DNA of 64,000 nucleotides, taken from the NCBI GenBank assembly GCA_949592205.1, contig CATIUR010000003.1, positions 168,691,759-168,755,758 of the forward strand, written 5' to 3'. This DNA is from Helichrysum umbraculigerum. Its lineage: Eukaryota; Streptophyta; Magnoliopsida; Asterales; Asteraceae. A program made the translations under genes and the position numbers. The notes beneath the pieces were generated by a model. The model was not told the origin of the DNA. It did not search any database and worked only from the letters and a program-made list of their open reading frames with translations. This document shows, piece by piece, positions 20,638 to 32,064 of this stretch (position 1 is its first letter; the number at the start of each line of letters is the position of its first letter).

Positions 20638-22817
20638 CCTGAGACCAATCCTAATTATCTTGTTGCCCATATATCCCATAGATGTAACATCCTCAAATTG
20701 GGCCTAGGAGTAATAGGTATTTCCAGTAAATTTAAATACGATTTAAATTTGTTATATGTGTTTGATTGTAAAAATAATAGGTCAAATAGTTAAATGACTT
20801 ATTGTGAATATTAAAATATTACTTGTTTTAAATTTATTTAGTTGACGGTAAAATAAAATTGTATTTCCCCGCAAGTGGTTTTTAAGTTCCAGACAATAAT
20901 AAATACGGGGAATGAAAACTAACACTTATATGGTATATTATATGTTTGGGTCGGTTTTATCTCCCACAAATACATACATATGTACGTATGAACAAATGCA
21001 CACACACATATGATCCAATCCACAAAATTATGAAGAAATCATCAAATTGAAGGTCACAAATTCGGATTCAAGCTTCTAGCATGAAGATTATCATCTTCTA
21101 ATCCTTCTTTTCAACTTGTAAGTTCTTAATCTTTGAGTTATAAACCCTAGAAATTGGGGGTTTGATGTTCTTGAGTAAAAATCCGAATTTAGGGTTTGAT
21201 TATGTGATATTTATGTTAGTTAAGCTTCAATAACAAGTATTAATCATTCTATTATCATTATAAACATGTTATAATTGTTAATTCATGATTTTCATGTTAA
21301 CCTAGAAATGGGGTTTTGGATAATTGATTTTATTGGCATGATTAATCTTGTATCTAGGCTTGTAATGATCATATTATTGTTAATTGATAAGTAATTCTTG
21401 ATTGTAAGTGAAACACTAACTTAGAAATGATGGACATTATATATGATCATTAATGGAGTTCATGTGTTTAGTTGATAATTCAAGAATTTGAGATTCTATG
21501 CTTAGAATAATGATGTATGATTTATAAGTATTGATTAAAGATGATGATTTACATTGGTTATGTTAAGAGTTGTGAAATTGATTAAGTGTTCATGAGAATT
21601 TTGATAATCATGATGAGTTTGATGGTTTATATGAAGAAAGTAGTATGATTTGCTAATAAGAACCCTTAATTGATAATTAAAAAGGACGGTGTGAAATTAG
21701 TTGGTTAAGTATTCATTGGATCAAATATTGATGTTTTGATGAATAATTGATGTGGAAAGTTAGTAATCTTGTTAATGGTTTCATTATATTAGTTAACAAT
21801 GATGGAGATGAATGTTGGATTAATACAAGATTAATGATAAATGGTTTGATGTAATTACAATTGTATGATGTTATATCAATATTGAGGCAAGTGCCAAATG
21901 ACTAACTTGTGTTGTGTTATTGTGTTCTCAGATGTGGAGAAGACTCAGTGACATTAGACTACTGAGTGGACGACTATGATTGTCGGTGAGTGGATCTTGG
22001 ACTTTCTGTCTAAGTTAGTTGTAACAACATGGTTACAACGGGTAAACTTGGTTTATTGCAATGATTGCATTAATATTAGATTGGCATGTTGGCAAAACCT
22101 TTGATTGATTATTGGCGTCCATTGTGCTATGATAGTTGTGGACTATTTGATTTGGTGGGGGTCAACTAATGTGTTGGGTTTGGATACTATTACTAGGACT
22201 TCGCAAGTGCCTTGTACATGTGTTGGACACTGAAATTGCGTTGTGTGTAGTAATAGTACCAAACTATCGGTTTAACCTCTGATTTGGCCGTCAGTTGGTT
22301 TTAAGTGTTACTTGGGGAACCATCCGGGGCATGAGGGTACCTCAAGGACCACCGATCCTTCTATGTTGCTTGTGCATTGCTTGGTTATATGCATGTGTTA
22401 AGCTGAGTTAGATTGATAGCTTGGGATCTATTCACTTAGCTTCGTGCTAACCCCTCATTACTTCTTGCAGGTTTACTTCTGTATGTGGGTGGGCAAGAAG
22501 TACTTATGGAATGGAATGTTTGACAGGCTCACTCTGAAATGGATAATACGTTAATGATTTAACAACACATTGGGATTTCTATAACACCTAAACTTAATGT
22601 GTGTAATGATTAGAATAATCTAGTTTTAAAGGTTTGTATATAAGTGGATTGCTATTTGAAATGTATGTATGCAATCCACTGGTTTCTATTAATCATGCGC
22701 TTCCGATATGTTTAAAAAAAAAAAAAATGTCCTTGTATTTAGCGGGTGTTATAATAGAACTGGTGTTCTCAGCCTTTTCCGAACCAAAATCGAAAGGTAT
22801 ATCCCAACCATCTGCTT
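20638..22817 (-). pseudogene. Inositol polyphosphate 5-phosphatase exon fragment, split by a solo LTR
   Basis: Minus strand. The right part (22759-22817) encodes KQMVGIYLSILVRKRLRTP, matching the plant 5-phosphatase block around KQMVGIFL. The left part (20640-20682) encodes SMGYMGNK, matching the following MGYMGNKG block. The solo LTR at 20683-22753 with its ATAGA duplication separates them. The frame between the blocks is also shifted and shortened compared with the family, so the gene was already damaged. The family removes the 5-phosphate from inositol phosphates and phosphoinositides. The catalytic blocks near the C-terminus were not found. Confidence 0.6.
20683..22753 (+). mobile_element. 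Solo LTR D (2071 bp), related to element C
   Basis: Starts TGTAACATCCTC, ends GGGTGTTATA, flanked by ATAGA (20678-20682 and 22754-22758). Sequence resembles the element C LTR, including GTTCCAGACAAT, the TTCTCAG acceptor, GGGGAACC and GACAGGCTCACTCTG blocks. Predicted leader sites: GTAAGT donor at 21118 and TTCTCAG acceptor ending at 21931. Unlike C, it has no palindrome cluster in the intervening sequence. A solo LTR arises by recombination between the two LTRs of a full element. Confidence 0.93.
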
Positions 22818-23379
22818 ACTAACGATTCTTACATACCTGAATTATAGCTTCAAGGTAATTAGTCTGTGTTACATTATGTGGGGAGTAACCTAGAGGTGGC
22901 AGGAAGCTGGTTGGGTAGCTGTTGATCAAAATGAGTTGGGCTTACAATAAACACTGATTGTACAAAAAAAATTTCGTTCTTTATAATCTATTCCTATTAC
23001 TTCAGAACCAAAACCAATAGTTATTGCAGAGCTACTTAACACCCTTATTAGCTGAAGTTATGGTTTTTTGGCCAATGCTTTTTTTGAGCCAAACTAAAGC
23101 ATAACTCCGAGAAAATTGTATAAGAAAATCTTGGTTTTTACAACAATATATTTCTTTAAATAATCAAGTCAAGCCATTTACTTCAAGATGTACATTATTC
23201 ATTTAAATTTACAATTATATGGAAAAATACATCACATTTCATTGAAAGTGAATATTATTTATAACAATAGCAATAGGATATATCTAACTTGAAGAATCTA
23301 GGTATCAATTTTGAAATTTAGATTTCATAAGTTAGACTTCAAAAAGTCAAGCTATATTGTTTATGAAGTGGATTATTAC

Positions 23380-23482
23380 CCAAGAATGTAGATGTCAGCT
23401 GGTTGATGCATACAATGCCACTCATCGATCTCAAGATCTTCGTTAGGGAGTGGTCCAAGAACATTCCATGTGCCAATTGTCA
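23380..23482 (-). pseudogene. Inositol polyphosphate 5-phosphatase exon (N-terminal catalytic block)
   Basis: Minus-strand exon of 103 bp with a TTACACAG acceptor and a GTAATA donor. It reads TIGTWNVLGPLPNEDLEIDE, then WHCMHQPADIYILG, matching the TWNVGG..DIYVLGFQE start of the plant type I 5-phosphatase catalytic domain. It is upstream, in gene order, of the split fragment at 20638-22817. The neighbouring exon on its 5' side is from a different gene (elongation factor 1B), so this is a captured fragment and not an intact locus. Confidence 0.7.
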
Positions 23483-23700
23483 CTGTGTAAAACAGGTTAC
23501 ATTAAAATCTAACTAATTATTTGTTTAAGATATTAGATTTAAAAATGTTATTTAACAACTATTTCTGATAGTCAACAACCAAACCTTACATCTTTAATTT
23601 TAATATATTAAAGACAACTTCATCTACTGAAACTAACGAAATTAAGAAAGTCTTGTATCTGCCATCAATACAATTATTCAGAAAAATTGAATTAACTTAC

Positions 23701-23826
23701 ATGCACCACCCCAAAGCAAGCCCTCCAGTTGAACACTTATGATAGATTCATCAATCTTTTGCGTATTTTCAATTTCATCATCGTGAAGCTTTACGCCCAA
23801 CAGAACTAAAGACTTGCCAGCTGATA
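23701..23826 (-). pseudogene. Elongation factor 1B (beta/delta) exon fragment
   Basis: Minus-strand exon of about 126 bp with an ATAG or TCAG acceptor and a GTAAGT donor. It contains AGKSLVLLGVKLHDDE and then VQLEGLLWGGA, matching the GKSSVLLDVKPWDDETD and EGLLWGASK blocks of plant eEF1B, the nucleotide exchange factor for eEF1A. The conserved PWDDETD has become LHDDEIE, so decay or a divergent paralogue is likely. No other eEF1B exon was recognised. Confidence 0.65.
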
Positions 23827-24573
23827 CTATAAATGGAAGAAAAATAATATGAAACTAACGAACAGAAAATTGGTACTTTAAATATCATTTATCCATTTTA
23901 GTGTTTTTGTACCTACTTCATTTCTGAGTATATATATTAGTGCAAAGTACTTATATCACCTTACAATGACAAGACAAGTTCACGTTCTAGCTGTTTTTTA
24001 TTCAGCAACATTATAGTTGTGCTCAGTCCCCTCACCGAAGAGATTACATCATTGCCATCATCCCAACCATCTGCTTGATTAGCGGCAGCAGTTGAAGCTT
24101 CAATTTTACTAAATTCTCTTCAACATCAACCTTGGCAGCTTCATTAACCTTAAACACCAACAAAATAACAGAAAAATATTCAAACCTTGAAGCACATACA
24201 GAATAATATTTAACAAAGGTGGGCATATGAGGTAAAAATTCATCTCCAAGAAAGAAATAAAAAACACTTGAAAATTTCAGTCCTTTTCCAACCCTTAACG
24301 ACAATTTTTAATCTATTTATCTAATCAGCCCATTTTTTCATCTCTACTCAAACCATTCGCCAATATTTTCTGATATTTTTTGAAAGTTGATTGCGAGTCA
24401 CTAAATCTTTCAGCACCGTCGACAAAACTCTAATTTCAAACAATTCTAGGATTTGTTCATGCAACTGATGACAATTTCTTAAGCGATCACATTAATTAAT
24501 GTATTGTAAAACAATGAAATATGGCTTTAAAAACGGTACATTATATATTACATCACGACGAGAACCGAATTAC

Positions 24574-24675
24574 CAGTTCTAAGGAGCGCATGATGTGAAT
24601 CTGTAAAACCGTCCAGACTATCTTTAGAGCTTATGATACTTACACGCTCCTCATGCCATTGCAATACAAGGAAAC
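24574..24675 (-). other. Two short exon-like segments, unknown gene
   Basis: Minus strand. 24644-24675 sits between a CTGTTAG acceptor and a GTAAGTATC donor and can read FLVLQWHEER. 24574-24600 sits between a TTTTACAG acceptor and a GTAATTC donor and can read IHIMRSLEL. Good splice sites and compatible reading suggest a captured piece of one gene. I do not recognise the family. Confidence 0.3.
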
Positions 24676-25002
24676 CTAACAGATAATAAAACCATATGGA
24701 CAAAACCTATAAACCATATATTAGGAGCTAACTATGAGCACAAATTGTGTCATAGGCAAATAACTATCTTCCTGAAATGCAACCAAAATTTGTTCCTTCA
24801 ACTTGTATAACGTTTTATTAACCTCACACCACAAAAAGATAATGAAATCTTATTTTATCAAATTGAATTAATATCGTTTCCATCTTCTTCAATAAATATG
24901 ATTCCATATGAAGCCATGAATTTTAAATAAATTATCTTTCTTCATTCAAGCATATACATAAAGCATAACTTTGACGTCTAAGATCTAACTTAACATTATA
25001 TA

Positions 25003-25396
25003 AGCTTTGGTCCAACATATCTCTGATCTGGTACTTTTTGTAATAGAGCTTGATGTGTACCAGATCTTACACTTGTTCAGTTTCACAAGAAATTCGGATC
25101 GATATTAACTTTACCTGAAATCAAAGTGCTTAATAGAGTGGTACAAATGACACATTATATACCTCAGAGATAGCTACTTTCATGCTTGATTTTTGAGCCA
25201 GCTTTGGTCCAACATATCTCTGATCTGGTACTTTTTGTAATAGAGCTTGATGTGTACCAGATCTTACACTTGTTCAGTTTCACAAGAAATTCGGATCGAT
25301 ATTAACTTTACCTGAAATCAAAGTGCTTAATAGAGTGGTACAAATGACACATTATATACCTCAGAGATAGCTACTTTCATGCTTGATTTTTGAGCC
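25003..25396 (+). repeat. Tandem duplication, 197 bp x 2
   Basis: Units 25003-25199 and 25200-25396 look identical by eye. Each begins AGCTTTGGTCC and ends TTTTTGAGCC. On the minus strand each unit includes exon-like sequence with an acceptor/donor pair, so the duplication may have copied a captured exon. Confidence 0.9.
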
Positions 25397-25861
25397 TTTA
25401 CTTTCTTGAAGCTGAGCCTTTACTTCCACTGTTTTCCTTTGACTCTACATCTGAATATTTTTCATTATTAAAACTAATTTTAGAAGCATAGTATTTAATC
25501 CAAACATCAAAAACTTATTATATGACCTACATAGATGTCACAACGATCGCTTTCAAACCACATAATTAAACATCCCCTAAAACAAATTTGCCACCATATC
25601 TCATACACAAGAAGTAATTGGTGAACTTGAAAGGGTTAGTGATACCCGTTCAACAATTGCATAAACTGATTCTTCTTAAATGTCATATTGACAACAATTT
25701 AAGTATAACCTTCTTATATTTGAAACTCGATATAAAAATGTTATTCTACATAGTGAGCACTTGATCTATAAGGTTAGCAATCAGATTGACAAGAGTATTG
25801 TTGCCATGATTTATTTCCCCCAAAATTATGCATTTTTTAATCTAAAATTCTGAAAATTCAA

Positions 25862-26056
25862 TTAGATGTTCCAATTGCAAACATCAAAGATCATATAATC
25901 AGTACAGAACGAGGTTAAAACTAAAAAACGTTCAGACCTTTTGTTGGATGTTGAAATTGGATATGATCTTGGTATGCGATGTATGCGATCACCGATTCTT
26001 TCGCCACCGGATTCTTCAATTTCGAGACCTGATGTTGGATGTGAATGGGGTAACAT
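25862..26056 (-). other. Possible first exon of a captured gene, unrecognised
   Basis: Minus-strand open frame of 64 codons starting MLPHSHPTSGLEIEESGGER and followed by an Arg/Ile-rich stretch. A donor-like AAAAGGTCTGA occurs near codon 40. It would be the most upstream of the minus-strand gene fragments. No family was recognised and a chance frame is possible. Confidence 0.2.
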
Positions 26057-26443
26057 GAGACGTTAGGCTTCTTCCTTCTGGTGAAGGTTGTTCCGGATAT
26101 AAGAATTGGTCAGAAGAAGAGAAGAAGAAAGTGATGTGCAGAATGTTAGTACGAGGTTAAGGAATGAGGGTTCAGTTTTTTTTTTAAGAGAAAATTGCCC
26201 AATTCATCCGTGTGTTTATTCAAAAAATCATGTTTCGTCCCTTATTTCAAGAAATGTCAATATGTATCCTTGTATGTGTACTTTTCACTCATTGATAGTC
26301 TCTGGCCCCAACAACGTTAACTTTTACCGTTAAAACATATCATGTGCCAAGCACATGAAGGGTATTTTTGTCATTTCTTCTAATTTATTATTTTATAATT
26401 TTTTTAAGTGAGGGCTCTATCCATGAATGCCAAGTGTTACCAT

Positions 26444-27102
26444 TAGGGGTGGCAATTTGGGTTGGGTCGGGTTGGCGGGTTCGGGTTGGCGGGTTGGCGG
26501 GTCAGAAATGGTCAACCCGAACCCAACCTGATTTTAAAATCGGGTTGTGTATTTCAACCCAACCCAAAACCCGACAACCCGAACCCAACCCGACCCAACC
26601 CGAATTGCTAATAATTCAACAAATTTTCACGTTATTTTCGAGTTTTCAGGTCAGTTTGGACTTTTGGGCCAGTTAAGTCACATTGATCAATCTTTTGAAA
26701 AAAATAGCTAATCATTTATAAGCATAGATAATTATAAAATTTCAAATTTTCTAAAAATAAATATTATATCAATTTGAATTGATCATCAAAACATCGTTAA
26801 TTCACTAACTTATATCAAAACGTAAAGATACCAAAGAAAAAATTATAAATCAGTAACTGGAAAGGTCTAAATTATGTGTCATATTTAAATTAAAATAAAT
26901 TTATAATGATATTAACTGAATTTCGGGTTGTCGGGTTCAACCCAAAAATGCATTTGCTGACCCAGACCCGACCCAAAAAAAATATCGAGTTGGCGGGTTT
27001 CGGGTTGACGGGTTGGCGCCTCAAAAATCCCGACCCTAACCTTATAATATCCGGGTTGGGTTCGTGTCGGGTTTCGGGTTCACGGGTTGTTTGCCAGCCC
27101 TA
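26444..27102. mobile_element. Non-autonomous hAT element inside the MULE
   Basis: Ends TAGGGGTGGCAA and TTGCCAGCCCTA, flanked by the 8-bp target duplication GTTACCAT (26436-26443 and 27103-27110). Subterminal regions are full of GGGTTGGGTCGGG and its complement, which is common in plant hAT MITEs and probably binds transposase. It has no coding capacity. It is younger than the MULE. Confidence 0.9.
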
Positions 27103-28076
27103 GTTACCATAATCACCTCTTTTTCTTCTTGTTTTAATTTTGGTCCTATATTCAACACTCAACACCATTCTTCGTCGTCATCATCATCAGATCACCCTTT
27201 CAAAATCAAACCATCATCATCCTTATTATCCTTTCATTCATAATCAAATACAAAATAACATGTTTTTCATTTTTATAAATCAAAAATAAGAACATAGCAT
27301 CATAAACAACAGCAATATCATTTCGTCACTATCTAACTACCGCCGCTGCAATCCAACCATCGTCGCCGCAAGCTAGCCGCCTCCATCTTTTCCGACTACA
27401 ACAAAACAAAAGGGCTGCTAGCCCACCACAAAAAATAAATCAAACCTAAATATACAAAAATTTAAAACCCACACACTAAATTAATTAGATAACATATACT
27501 ATGTGTCGAATATATTGATAACTGAAAAGAACATTAACATGATTGGAATCTTAATCCATAGAATGTTAAAGATTCCAAAGGGATTGGACCCAAGGCCAAA
27601 AGGGTTTTTATAAGCAACTAAAACTCATACAAAAGTGCTACAGAAAAGTTATACCGGTGACAACAAAAAGCTTCACAAGTGCAAAAATAAAATATAAACA
27701 AACAGTGTATACACTATAAAAACCAATAAAAATGGAAAAAGTCAAACAAAATGTCAAATTTTCAAAAATCAAATCCTAACTGAAATTTCAACCCAAATTA
27801 CATATCCATCGACACAATTAATCAAACGGACATGAAAAGTTGAGACTTTTAATATTTTTTTTTAAATAAAAAGACACGAAATTCGAATCAAACCCCACAA
27901 CTTATAGATCAAGAAATACCAAACGAAACCCATTTCTATAAAGCAAAAACAAACAAAACCCAAAAAGCTTACCAAGCTATTTGACTCAATAGATGTGCTT
28001 TTGTTGCAGGATTTGAAAAACTCTAATTAAAGATCAGACCTTTCTGGAGTTGTTTTGTTTGGATGTGTTTTGCAAA

Positions 28077-28235
28077 ACCCTAAGTACACGGCGGCGGCGG
28101 TGGTCTTGAAGAACACGACGGCGGCGGTGGTCTTGAAGAACACGACGACAATATTGGTCCCGAAGAACACGACGATGGTGGTTGTCCCGAAGAAGGCTAC
28201 GACGTTTGTAATCTCGAAAAACACAAAGGTTGTAA
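28077..28235 (+). repeat. 27-bp coding-like tandem repeat, about five units
   Basis: Units start near 28104, 28131, 28158, 28185 and 28212, a nine-codon period. The plus-strand frame gives VVLKNTTAA-type repeats in an 84-codon open frame from 28055. The minus strand is also open. Period divisible by three and high GC suggest a piece of captured exon, but no protein family was recognised. Confidence 0.6.
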
Positions 28236-28998
28236 TCTCGAATCGCGTCGGAGATCCAACCGGAGTTCTAGCGATTTTGATTTTGTGTTGTTATGTTGTT
28301 ACATCTTGAGTGATGATGATAAAGAGATCCCTGTTATGTTTGGTGGTGATGGAGAAGGAGATCAATGAAGAAGATGAAGAGAAGAAAGAAAGTAGGAAAC
28401 ATGTGTGTACAGTGTTTATTTTAGTTTCTCGTGTATAACCTTCTTTTTAATAGAAAAATAATAAGGAGGGTATCTTAGTCATTTTACATAAAATTACCCT
28501 CATGTGCTCCACACGTGATCAAATTTAACAGATAAAATAGACAGAGTTAGGTTAAGGGATGATTGGTGATGCAAAATAACAAATACAGGGACGCCTAGTG
28601 ACATTTCTTGAAATAAGGGATGAAACGTGATTTTTTGAACAAACACAGAGATGAATTGAGCAATTTCCTCTTTTTTTAATCAACAACCTGTTTATTAGGT
28701 TAAGAAATGAGGGTTCAGCTTCTTCTTTTTTTTTTTTTTTAACTAAACACCCGGTTTATTTATTTATTTATTTTACGGATTATTATTTGTCTAATTAAAT
28801 TAAATTTGTAATATTTAAGGAGGGATAATTATGATTTTTGAGGAATACATATTAACTATTTAGGTTGTCATTTATGTTTGAGATTATCAATGGTTTTAAT
28901 TTAAAAGGGTTAATTAATGGAGGGTTGAGATTAGATTAGGATTGCCTAAATTAATAATGACAACCTAATATACACTCTATTATAATATATTAAAGAGA

Positions 28999-29616
28999 TA
29001 ATGTTGAAGTAGTATTTTTTTTATAGAGTTGTAAAATCTTAATATAAATAAGTTTGCTAAAGTATTTTCAATTGTTGTTTTACAATCTCACTAATAACTA
29101 TCTAAAGTATATGAAAGGGAGTAAGAAATTGAAGTTACGGAGAAAGGAAGTATTAGAAAAGGTAAAAATTGGGTGATTAAATAAAAAGGAAATATTGAGG
29201 GTTACTAAAAATCAGAGAATTATGTCTGCTTTTAGGTCTACGTAATTGTAATTAGACCTGTTTAACACTACTTTAGCATTACTCTTAATTATAACAGTAC
29301 CATGCCTTTATGAGAAATTATGTATGTTTTAAATATCCTAGGGGTAAACTAGAAATAAATTAAAGTTCAATGACACATCGGAGTATGAAATAAGTGAAAC
29401 TTGAAAATGTTGAAAGGGCATGGGCAATTGGGCACACCAAGGGGGTCACAGGCCACGTCAGCGAAGCTTACCTCAATGCTAAATTGCAGGTACGCGCTCT
29501 TCCTTCTTTGCCGTACCCTCAACTAAAAAATGCAGGTACGCGCTCTTCCTTCTTTGCCGTACCCTCAACTAAAAAACTTTGCGAGCAAAACGTATAAATA
29601 ATAAAGGCTGTATTGC
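28999..29616. other. AT-rich spacer
   Basis: No gene seen. It contains a 46-bp tandem duplication near its right end and then the ATTGC target duplication (29612-29616) of solo LTR E. Confidence 0.5.
29485..29576 (+). repeat. Tandem duplication, 46 bp x 2
   Basis: Units 29485-29530 and 29531-29576 are identical. Each starts TGCAGGTACGCGCTCTTCC. The first unit is preceded by an open stretch that could be an old exon ending at CAG|GTACGC, but this is weak. Confidence 0.9.
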
Positions 29617-32064
29617 TGTAACACCCGCATAATTAGGATAATTAATTATGTCTAATTGTTTGTAACTAGTTGTAATTAGTATGTAATAGGACTAATTACA
29701 GGCTCTATTTGTATATATATAAGGTGAATTATATATATATGTGTGTATACTTACGCGATTTGGATGAATCGTGCAAATTAACCGGACAGAGTCCGACACA
29801 GTTTACTTGGACGTTGGTGACAGAAATTTTCTTAAATAATGAGAACGTATTTTGTTATATAAAATACGCAACCGAACGAGCATCATTTATATATTATCGT
29901 GACGACATTTTAACTAACGCAACAAAACGTAATAAACGCGACTTAAATAATTAAAATAGTGCGACAAATGTTTTACTATTAATTCCAAAGTATTTTTATT
30001 TAAATACTTTAATTACATTTTAAGAATATAAACGTTTGACTAAATATTAAAATTTAGTGATTAACCGATTAGGACACGGAGTAAATACCGCGTTTTGGAG
30101 AGTATTTTCCCCCTCCTTCCTTGTGGGATCAGCCAAACCCCACCCCCACCCCAACTTCTCTCTTTCATTTTCATTCCAACAAAACACCCATATTCTCAAA
30201 AACTCTCTCAACCACCAATCTACACCCAATTTTCGGAATCCAAACCGACACCCGAAATTTACATATTCGGAATCACCATCACGAGTGGAGCAAGAATATC
30301 AAGATCGTTTTCATCATTTCATCCTCCATTTGGCTCGATTTGCAAAAGTAAGAAAATCCTAAAATCTTAGATCTATTCAATTTGGTGTAATGTTTTGATG
30401 TTTTGATGTGTACACAACTTAGATATAACCTAATACATGAATAATACACGATTTTATAGCTCAAAAATGGGTTAGATTTGCGTTTTTGGTCGAAAATTCT
30501 TGAAACCCGTAAGTTTCTGGGCTGGTGTTCATCCATGCGACACAAGCATTGTGTCGCATGTTGTGTCGTATTTTAGCCTTTATGTCGCATAAAATCCTTT
30601 GTGTCGTATCTTATGTCGTACCAGATACTTTTGTGTCGCAAGTCATGCGACACAACCACTATGTCGCATACCCCATACGACACAATCACTATGTCGCTGT
30701 TGAATCAGCATTTCGCATCCATGCGACACAACCCTAGTGTCGTATGGACTTTGTGTCGCATCCTTCATGCGACACAATCCTTGTGTCGCATGACAACTTT
30801 AGTGTCGCATTTTGTGTCGCAAAACACAGCAGATTTACAAATTTAATTCCAAGTTAAGTGTTATACATTTCGGACTTCAAACGACTATACGATATAACAT
30901 CTAAGGTACATTGAAACATGTTTTTCAAGCACAACAATTCAAACTAGTATATAACTGTCGAGATTAACGTTTCAACTAAGTCACCAACGGGCCCAAACAT
31001 GTTTTACAAACAAACGAACAATTACAAACATACGAACAAACATTGGCTATACTAGTTGTGTACAACTAAACGAAACGACTCGTGAGACGCATACTTACAT
31101 AACTTCATATGAATAGGCATTTGAAGGTTACGGGTTCGGAGAACCTACTTGCTATATTTACTACTTGCTATTTGCTACGGCATATTACCAGACTCAGGTG
31201 AGTCTTACGGCCCCACTTTTATTGCTTTATCTTATTGGGGGAGATACATGCTACTGATTTTTCTTGAACACAAGTACTAAACTGTTTACTATACCAAACG
31301 GAATTGCATGAGTTTACTTACAAACAGAAGTCTCTCCATCATATATCGTTAGTTATGGACTTAAGCGCGAACAGTAGTTAATGGATCCATTAGGGAAATG
31401 ACCCTCCCCACCCCGGGCAGTAGCGCTGCCACGTACCGATTTACACGTATAAACGGGTGACAACTTATTCGTTACGGATGCTTGCTCAATTACGAGCATG
31501 TCACGGGAGCAAAGTTATTATTTACGGGTTAAACTTCGATTATGAGCCTCATGGCAACGGTATAAACTTATTTATTTACATTTGCTGGATTGCAAATACT
31601 GATTTTACGATTGCTGGATTGCAATGGCTGATTTTACGCCTACGGGCACTACTAATGAAATCTCGTGTTCAAAGCCGATATTATTTACAAACCTGTGAGA
31701 TTCACCAACCTTTTGGTTGACACTTTTTAGCATGTTTTCTCAGGTACCCGGATGGAGTAGGATTACTCCAGGATTTTAGCTAGAGTCGCATGATTTCAAC
31801 ACAACTGCATTAACGGAGATTCTTAGCATTATCTTTTGTATATTATGATTATGTAATAGAATCTCCCGCTACACGCGCGGACTCTAGGGAAACTACATTT
31901 TTGTATACGAAAACACTAAGTTTTCAAACAATATATCTATGGAATGTAACCAATTTACAAACGTTGCATATAGATGTCGTTTACTTTATCTTTGTGCTGT
32001 GATATTTGATTAGTAACACCCCAAACTATGCTTCCGCAGAACAGTGAATTTCGGGGGTGTTACA
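29617..32064 (+). mobile_element. Solo LTR E (2448 bp)
   Basis: Starts TGTAACACCCGC, ends GGGTGTTACA, flanked by ATTGC at 29612-29616 and 32065-32069. A TATATATAAGG box lies near 29713. Predicted leader donor GTAAGAA at 30348, an acceptor-like GAATAG near 31112-31117, donor GTGAGT near 31199 and acceptor TTTTCTCAG ending 31743, the same architecture as the other LTRs. It contains its own hairpin cluster. No internal region remains. Confidence 0.93.
30534..30830 (+). repeat. Hairpin cluster of TTGTGTCGCAT and its complement (solo LTR E)
   Basis: About fourteen full or partial copies of TTGTGTCGCAT, in both orientations, in 300 bp. Two perfect hairpins are CATGCGACACAA-gca-TTGTGTCGCATG (30534-30560) and the same arms with loop TCC (30766-30792). 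Another is TTGTGTCGCA-agtca-TGCGACACAA (30631-30655). It lies between the predicted donor and acceptor, as in the other families. Confidence 0.93.

Larger units (their letters stand above)
26188..28670. mobile_element. Non-autonomous Mutator-like element (MULE)
   Basis: Long terminal inverted repeats starting GAGAAAATTGCCC on the left and GAGGAAATTGCTC on the right strand. They are strong over about 90 bp and weaker to about 200 bp. The 9-bp target duplication TTTTTTTAA is at 26179-26187 and 28671-28679, as Mutator elements produce. No transposase is present. The interior holds a hAT insertion, GC-rich CGTCGCCGC stretches and a 27-bp repeat that may be captured coding sequence. The region 27111-28076 otherwise shows nothing recognised. 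Confidence 0.85.
18423..28998 (-). mobile_element. Candidate non-autonomous Helitron with captured gene fragments
   Basis: On the minus strand the 3' terminus reads as a CCCGC..GCGGG hairpin (18441-18456) followed 14 bases later by CTAG, with host T next (A at 18422 on the plus strand). A matching 5' start, TCTCTTTAATATATTATAA, lies at 28998 with host A before it (T at 28999 on the plus strand). This fits insertion between A and T without target duplication. Several gene fragments inside lie in the same minus orientation, as is common in gene-capturing plant Helitrons. No Rep/helicase was found. Later insertions (solo LTR, Mutator-like element with hAT) account for over 4.5 kb. The 5' end is the weaker boundary. 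Confidence 0.4.
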
